A program made the position numbers and the translations under genes. Source: Streptomyces collinus (GTDB lineage Bacteria; Actinomycetota; Actinomycetes; Streptomycetales; Streptomycetaceae). From it: DNA of 64,000 bases. The notes beneath the pieces are model-generated. The model was not told where the DNA came from and did no database searches. It was given only the letters and a program-made list of their open reading frames with translations. The DNA lies in the NCBI RefSeq assembly GCF_031348265.1, contig NZ_CP133771.1, forward strand, positions 4,464,001 to 4,528,000, read 5' to 3'. Below, piece by piece: positions 60,331 to 64,000 of the stretch. The stretch's first letter is position 1; each line of letters opens with the position of its first letter.

Positions 60331-61629
60331 CTACCTCTCCAGGAACGCGGTCAGCGCGCCCGCGAGGAGGAACGGGTCGTCGGCGCCGCACAGTTCGCGC
60401 ACGCTGTGCATCGACAGGATGGCCACGCCGATGTCGACGGTCTTGATGCCGTGCCGCGCGGCGGTGATCGGGCCGATCGTGGTGCCACAGGGCATGGAGT
60501 TGTTGGAGACGAACGACTGGAAGGGCACGTCGGCCGCCTCGCAGGCCGCCGTGAACTCCGCCCGGCCCGAACCGTCCGTGGCGTAGCGGTTGTTGACGTT
60601 GACCTTGAGGATCGGGCCGCCGTTGACGCGCGGGTGGTGCGTCGGGTCGTGCCGCTCCGCGTAGTTGGGGTGGACGGCGTGGCCCGTGTCGGAGGACAGA
60701 CAGACGGTGCCGGCGAAGGCGCGGGCCCGGTCCTCGTAGGTGCCGCCGCGGGCGAACACCGAGCGTTCCAGCACGTTGCCGAGCAGCGGCCCGTCCGCGC
60801 CGGTGTCCGACTGGGAGCCGTTCTCCTCGTGGTCGAAGGCGGCCAGGACCGGGATGGAGGCCGGCTGCGACGAGGAGGAGGCGACGGCCGCGAGGGCGGC
60901 GGTGCCGGCGTGCACCGACAGCAGGTTGTCCATGCGCGGGCCGGCCAGCAGCTCGCGGTCGCGGCCCAGGTAGGCGGGCGGTTCCACGGAGTGCGTCATC
61001 AGGTCCCAGCCGGTGACCTCGCCCGCGGGGATGCCGGCCGTCTCCTCCAGGAAGGCGATCAGATCGCCGTCGCGGACGTCGCGGCCGAGGCCCCAGACCG
61101 GCTGCATGTGCCGCTGCTTGTCGAGCTTGAGGCCGTCGGCCGTCACCGAGCGGTCGAGGTGGATGGCGAGCTGCGGAACGCGCAGCAGCGGCCGGTCCAC
61201 GTTCACCAGGCGCGTCGAGCCGTCGCGCAGGGTCAGCCGGCCCGCGATGCCGAGATCGCGGTCCAGCCAGGAGTTGAGCAGCGGTCCGCCGTAGATCTCC
61301 ACGGCCACCTGGCGCCAGCCGTGCGCCCCGGTGTCGGGGAGCGGCTTGACGCGCAGGTTGGGGGAGTCGGTGTGGGCACCGACGATCCGGAACGGCGTGT
61401 GGGGTGCGGCGCCCTCCGGCACGTACCAGGCGACGATCGCGCCGCCGCGCAGCACGTACTTGCCGCCGCTCGTCCCGTCCCACGCGTCCGTCTCGGCGAC
61501 CTGCTTGAAGCCGGCCTTCTCCAGTCGCTCGGCGGCTGTGGCCACGGCGTGGTACGGCGTGGGGCTCGCCGCCAGGAAGGTCATGAGGTCGTCGGTGTGG
61601 CCGCGGTCGAAGCGGGCTGGTTCGGTCAT
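60331..61629 (-). CDS. apeB: M18-family aspartyl aminopeptidase
   Basis: 432 residues. Zinc-site blocks: GAHTDSPNLRVKP (His and Asp), FDHEENGS (Glu), SSDTGHAVHPNY (Asp), and the final IGPITAARHGIKTVDIG and MHSVRE with His. These form the dinuclear zinc centre of M18 peptidases, which remove acidic N-terminal residues. Cytosolic. Monocistronic by spacing. Confidence 0.94.
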   Translation of the reverse strand: MTEPARFDRGHTDDLMTFLAASPTPYHAVATAAERLEKAGFKQVAETDAWDGTSGGKYVLRGGAIVAWYVPEGAAPHTPFRIVGAHTDSPNLRVKPLPDTGAHGWRQVAVEIYGGPLLNSWLDRDLGIAGRLTLRDGSTRLVNVDRPLLRVPQLAIHLDRSVTADGLKLDKQRHMQPVWGLGRDVRDGDLIAFLEETAGIPAGEVTGWDLMTHSVEPPAYLGRDRELLAGPRMDNLLSVHAGTAALAAVASSSSQPASIPVLAAFDHEENGSQSDTGADGPLLGNVLERSVFARGGTYEDRARAFAGTVCLSSDTGHAVHPNYAERHDPTHHPRVNGGPILKVNVNNRYATDGSGRAEFTAACEAADVPFQSFVSNNSMPCGTTIGPITAARHGIKTVDIGVAILSMHSVRELCGADDPFLLAGALTAFLER

Positions 61630-61650
61630 GGGTTCACCTTAACGACGGAC

Positions 61651-61685
61651 GAGGGCCCGTTCCCGGCGTAGGGGAACAGGCCCTC
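61651..61685 (-). terminator. Hairpin after the large acyl-CoA dehydrogenase gene
   Basis: Arms GAGGGCC-C-GTTCCC and GGGGAAC-A-GGCCCTC with a short loop, 20 bases beyond the stop at 61705. Confidence 0.75.
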
Positions 61686-61704
61686 GAACAGCGGACGTGA
61701 TGAT

Positions 61705-63531
61705 CTAGAACGCGGCCTCGTCCAGCTCCATCAGGTCCAGCTCGACACCCTCGGCGACCTTGCGGGCCAGGGTGACGCCCGGCAGGACGTTGGCGGCGAA
61801 GAACTTCGCGGCGGCGATCTTGCCGGTGTAGAAGGCCTTGTCCTTTACGGACGCGGTCTCCAGCTTCTCGGCGGCGACCGCGGCGCCCTTGAGCAGCAGG
61901 TATCCGACGACGACGTCACCGGAGGCCATCAGCAGGCGGGTGGTGTTCAGGCCCACCTTGTAGATGTTCTTGACGTCCTGCTCGGTGGCGGCGAGGTCGG
62001 TGAGCATCAGGCCGACGATGGCCTCCAGCTCGACCGCGGCCTTGGCGAGGTGCTCGCGGGCCGCGCCCAGCTCTTCGCCGCCCTCACCGAGCGCCAGGAA
62101 CTTCTTGATGTCCTCGGCGAGGGAGTTCAGCGCGGCGCCCTGGTTGCGGACGATCTTCCGGAAGAAGAAGTCCTGGCCCTGGATCGCCGTGGTGCCCTCG
62201 TAGAGGGTGTCGATCTTGGAGTCCCGGATGTACTGCTCGATCGGGTACTCCTGGAGGAAGCCGGAGCCGCCGAAGGTCTGGAGCGACTGGGCGAGCTGCT
62301 CGTAGCCCTTCTCGGAGCCGTAGCCCTTGACGATGGGCAGCAGCAGGTCGTTCAGGGCCTCCAGGGCGGAGATGTCCTCGCCCGCGGCCTCCTTGACCTG
62401 GATCTCGTCCTGGATGGAAGCCGTGTAGAGCACCAGGGCGCGCATGCCCTCCGCGTACGCCTTCTGCGTCATCAGCGAGCGGCGCACGTCGGGGTGGTGG
62501 GTGACGGTGACCTTGGGGGCCGTCTTGTCCATGAAGTTCGCGAGGTCCGGGCCCTGGACGCGCTCCTTGGCGTACTCCAGCGCGTTCAGGTAGCCCGTGG
62601 AGAGCGTGGAGATGGCCTTCGTGCCGACCATCATGCGGGCGAACTCGATGATGCGGAACATCTGGCGGATGCCGTCGTGCTTGTCGCCGATCAGCCAGCC
62701 CTTGGCGGGGTGCTGGTCGCCGAAGGTCATCTCGCAGGTGTTGGAGGCCTTGAGGCCCATCTTGTGCTCGACGTTCGTGGCGTAGACGCCGTTGCGCTCG
62801 CCCAGCTCGCCGGTCTCGAAGTCGAAGAGGTACTTCGGGACGAGGAAGAGGGACAGGCCCTTGGTGCCGGGGCCGGCGCCCTCGGGGCGGGCCAGCACGT
62901 AGTGGAGGATGTTCTCCGACATGTCGTGCTCACCGGACGTGATGAAGCGCTTCACGCCCTCGATGTGCCAGGAGCCGTCCTCCTGCTGCACGGCCTTGGT
63001 GCGGCCGGCGCCCACGTCGGAGCCCGCGTCGGGCTCGGTGAGCACCATGGTGGAGCCCCACTGCTTCTCCGTGGCGAACGTGGCTATGTGCTTCTGGACC
63101 TCGTTGCCCTCCTCGAAGAGGATGCCGGCGAACGCCGGGCCCGAGGAGTACATCCACACGGCCGGGTTGGCGCCCAGGATCAGCTCGGCGTAGGCCCAGA
63201 TCAGGGAGCGGGGCGAGGTGGTGCCGCCGATCTCCTCGGGGAGGCCCAGGCGCCAGTACTCGGAGTCCATGAAGGCCTGGTAGCTCTTCTTGAAGGACGC
63301 GGGGACCGGCGCGGTGTTGGTCTGCGGGTCGAAGACCGGCGGATTGCGGTCGGCGTCGATGAAGGACTCGGCCAGCTCGTTCTCCGAGAGGCGCGTCATC
63401 TCCTCCAGGATGCTCTTCGCGGTCTCGACGTCCATCTCCTCGAACGGACCGGTGCCGTACACCTTGTCGCGCCCGAGTACCTCGAAGAGGTTGAACTCGA
63501 TGTCGCGGAGATTCGACTTGTAGTGCCCCAT
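61705..63531 (-). CDS. Acyl-CoA dehydrogenase with C-terminal extension (DmdC/FadE5-like)
   Basis: 608 residues: a normal acyl-CoA dehydrogenase core plus an extra C-terminal ~130-residue helical domain. FAD/substrate motifs TEPDAGSDVGAGRTKA and the catalytic glutamate in DTLYEGTTAIQGQDFFFRK are present. Large variants handle long-chain or 3-methylthiopropionyl-type substrates in proteobacteria; in actinobacteria the homologues are broad-specificity FadE enzymes. Single gene, with a hairpin behind it. Confidence 0.93.
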   Translation of the reverse strand: MGHYKSNLRDIEFNLFEVLGRDKVYGTGPFEEMDVETAKSILEEMTRLSENELAESFIDADRNPPVFDPQTNTAPVPASFKKSYQAFMDSEYWRLGLPEEIGGTTSPRSLIWAYAELILGANPAVWMYSSGPAFAGILFEEGNEVQKHIATFATEKQWGSTMVLTEPDAGSDVGAGRTKAVQQEDGSWHIEGVKRFITSGEHDMSENILHYVLARPEGAGPGTKGLSLFLVPKYLFDFETGELGERNGVYATNVEHKMGLKASNTCEMTFGDQHPAKGWLIGDKHDGIRQMFRIIEFARMMVGTKAISTLSTGYLNALEYAKERVQGPDLANFMDKTAPKVTVTHHPDVRRSLMTQKAYAEGMRALVLYTASIQDEIQVKEAAGEDISALEALNDLLLPIVKGYGSEKGYEQLAQSLQTFGGSGFLQEYPIEQYIRDSKIDTLYEGTTAIQGQDFFFRKIVRNQGAALNSLAEDIKKFLALGEGGEELGAAREHLAKAAVELEAIVGLMLTDLAATEQDVKNIYKVGLNTTRLLMASGDVVVGYLLLKGAAVAAEKLETASVKDKAFYTGKIAAAKFFAANVLPGVTLARKVAEGVELDLMELDEAAF

Positions 63532-63665
63532 GGCGACGGCTCCCGGCTCCGTAGAGAGATCGGCGAGGCACTGGATCCTCGCGCTAGTTCACGTACCAAC
63601 AAGTAGCTACGATGATGCTACCCGCCAGTAATAAGGCGCAACCCCATCCGGTCATCTGTGACAGG

Positions 63666-64000
63666 TCACACCGGAACGGTCAAGGCCGCGGCGTAGCCGT
63701 CCCGCGTGCCGCCGGTCATGGCCGCCAGCTGCCGCTCGTGGCCGTCGCCGAAGACGCCGTCGTCCTCCAGGGAGAGGCTGCTCAGGTTCCGGACGCTCCC
63801 GCTGTAGCCGTCCGTGCCGTACACCGCCTCGCACACGTCCTGCGGGAAGGCGAGCTGCGAGGTGCTGGTGACCGACGTGGCGGCGGTGGCGTCGGCCAGG
63901 GAGCCGTAGACCTCGAAGTGGGCGTGCGGCCAGCGGCCCGGGTAGCAGCCGGGGAAGACGGTCGTGAACGTGACGCGCCCCTTGTCGTCCGTCTCCTGGA
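63666..64000 (-). CDS. Intradiol dioxygenase-like protein (partial, C-terminal end)
   Basis: Only the last 111 complete codons are in the window; the gene runs off the right edge. The segment GRVTFTTVFPGCYPGRWPHAHFEVYGS matches the iron-binding region of intradiol ring-cleavage dioxygenases (Tyr, His, His ligands). The tail includes DVCEAVYGTDGYSGSV and ends at TGA in 63666-63668. Extracellular Tat-exported members of this family are common in Streptomyces, but the N-terminus is not visible. Confidence 0.75.
   Translation of the reverse strand, partial: QETDDKGRVTFTTVFPGCYPGRWPHAHFEVYGSLADATAATSVTSTSQLAFPQDVCEAVYGTDGYSGSVRNLSSLSLEDDGVFGDGHERQLAAMTGGTRDGYAAALTVPV

Noticed and set aside
63396..63602. 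Short minus-strand frame at the acyl-CoA dehydrogenase start
   Set aside because: Overlaps the 5' end of the dehydrogenase gene in another frame; Ser/Arg-rich and without homology-like features.

Overview
The window is high-GC actinobacterial DNA, almost certainly a Streptomyces chromosome. Reasons: extreme third-position GC, GTG and TTG starts, the fhaA-fhaB-pstP-rodA-pbpA-pknB cell-wall/kinase operon that lies near oriC in actinobacteria, a proteasome activator of the Bpa type, a ParB-binding parS 14-mer, and AfsA/ArpA-type hormone genes. No phage, insertion sequence, CRISPR array or rRNA was seen.

Layout. 0-1.1 kb: an Mrr-like nuclease. 1.2-9.5 kb (minus): the growth/division operon, read from fhaA to pknB, ended by a strong hairpin. 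10 kb: tRNA-Leu(CAG). 10.2-11.4 kb: a radical-SAM protein of the spore photoproduct lyase family. 11.7-17.1 kb: a compact hormone-signalling locus with two ArpA/ScbR-like TetR receptors, a cytochrome P450, an AfsA-type butenolide/gamma-butyrolactone synthase and a translationally coupled NAD-dependent epimerase/reductase. An ARE-like inverted repeat lies in front of each of its divergent transcription units. 17.3-24.7 kb: DUF2252, a J-domain protein, a rhodanese, an acyl-CoA dehydrogenase, and a DUF5819-HTTM-TrmH operon. 24.8-28.7 kb: paaN divergent from a 3-hydroxyacyl-CoA dehydrogenase/TetR operon. 28.8-33.1 kb: an Lrp regulator divergent from a branched-chain or pyruvate-type 2-oxoacid dehydrogenase operon (E1alpha, E1beta, E2). 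33.1-36.6 kb: MobA-like, MoeA-like and TrkA-type ion channel genes, with parS at the channel's start. 36.7-40.4 kb: a DrrAB-type ABC exporter, a quinone oxidoreductase and a membrane-anchored hypothetical. 40.7-44.9 kb: the proteasome activator and two divergent Ser/Thr kinases. 45.3-48.9 kb: a second E1alpha/E1beta/E2 operon. 49-53.2 kb: a leaderless DUF1906 glycoside-hydrolase-like protein, a Tat-exported M15-like protein that has lost its zinc ligands, and a K15-type DD-peptidase. 53.4-64 kb: GntR-MFS, a methyltransferase, a maleylpyruvate isomerase-fold protein, a nitrilase, LURP-one and AraC/GlxA genes, a cupin, DUF6458, an M18 aminopeptidase, an acyl-CoA dehydrogenase, and a partial intradiol dioxygenase.

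How the parts work together. The hormone locus looks complete in itself: synthase, tailoring reductase, tailoring P450, and two candidate receptors with operator sites at their own promoters. It sits between housekeeping genes, away from any antibiotic cluster in the window. A 14-bp operator, ACCGAACRATCGGT, occurs both at the paaN/hydroxyacyl-CoA dehydrogenase-TetR divergent promoter and before the first 2-oxoacid dehydrogenase operon, which ties phenylacetate-type catabolism to acyl-CoA supply. Neither dehydrogenase operon carries its own E3.

Limits: everything comes from reading the sequence. Family names rest on motifs and remembered family features, no search was run, and start codons of GTG/TTG genes are the least certain coordinates.
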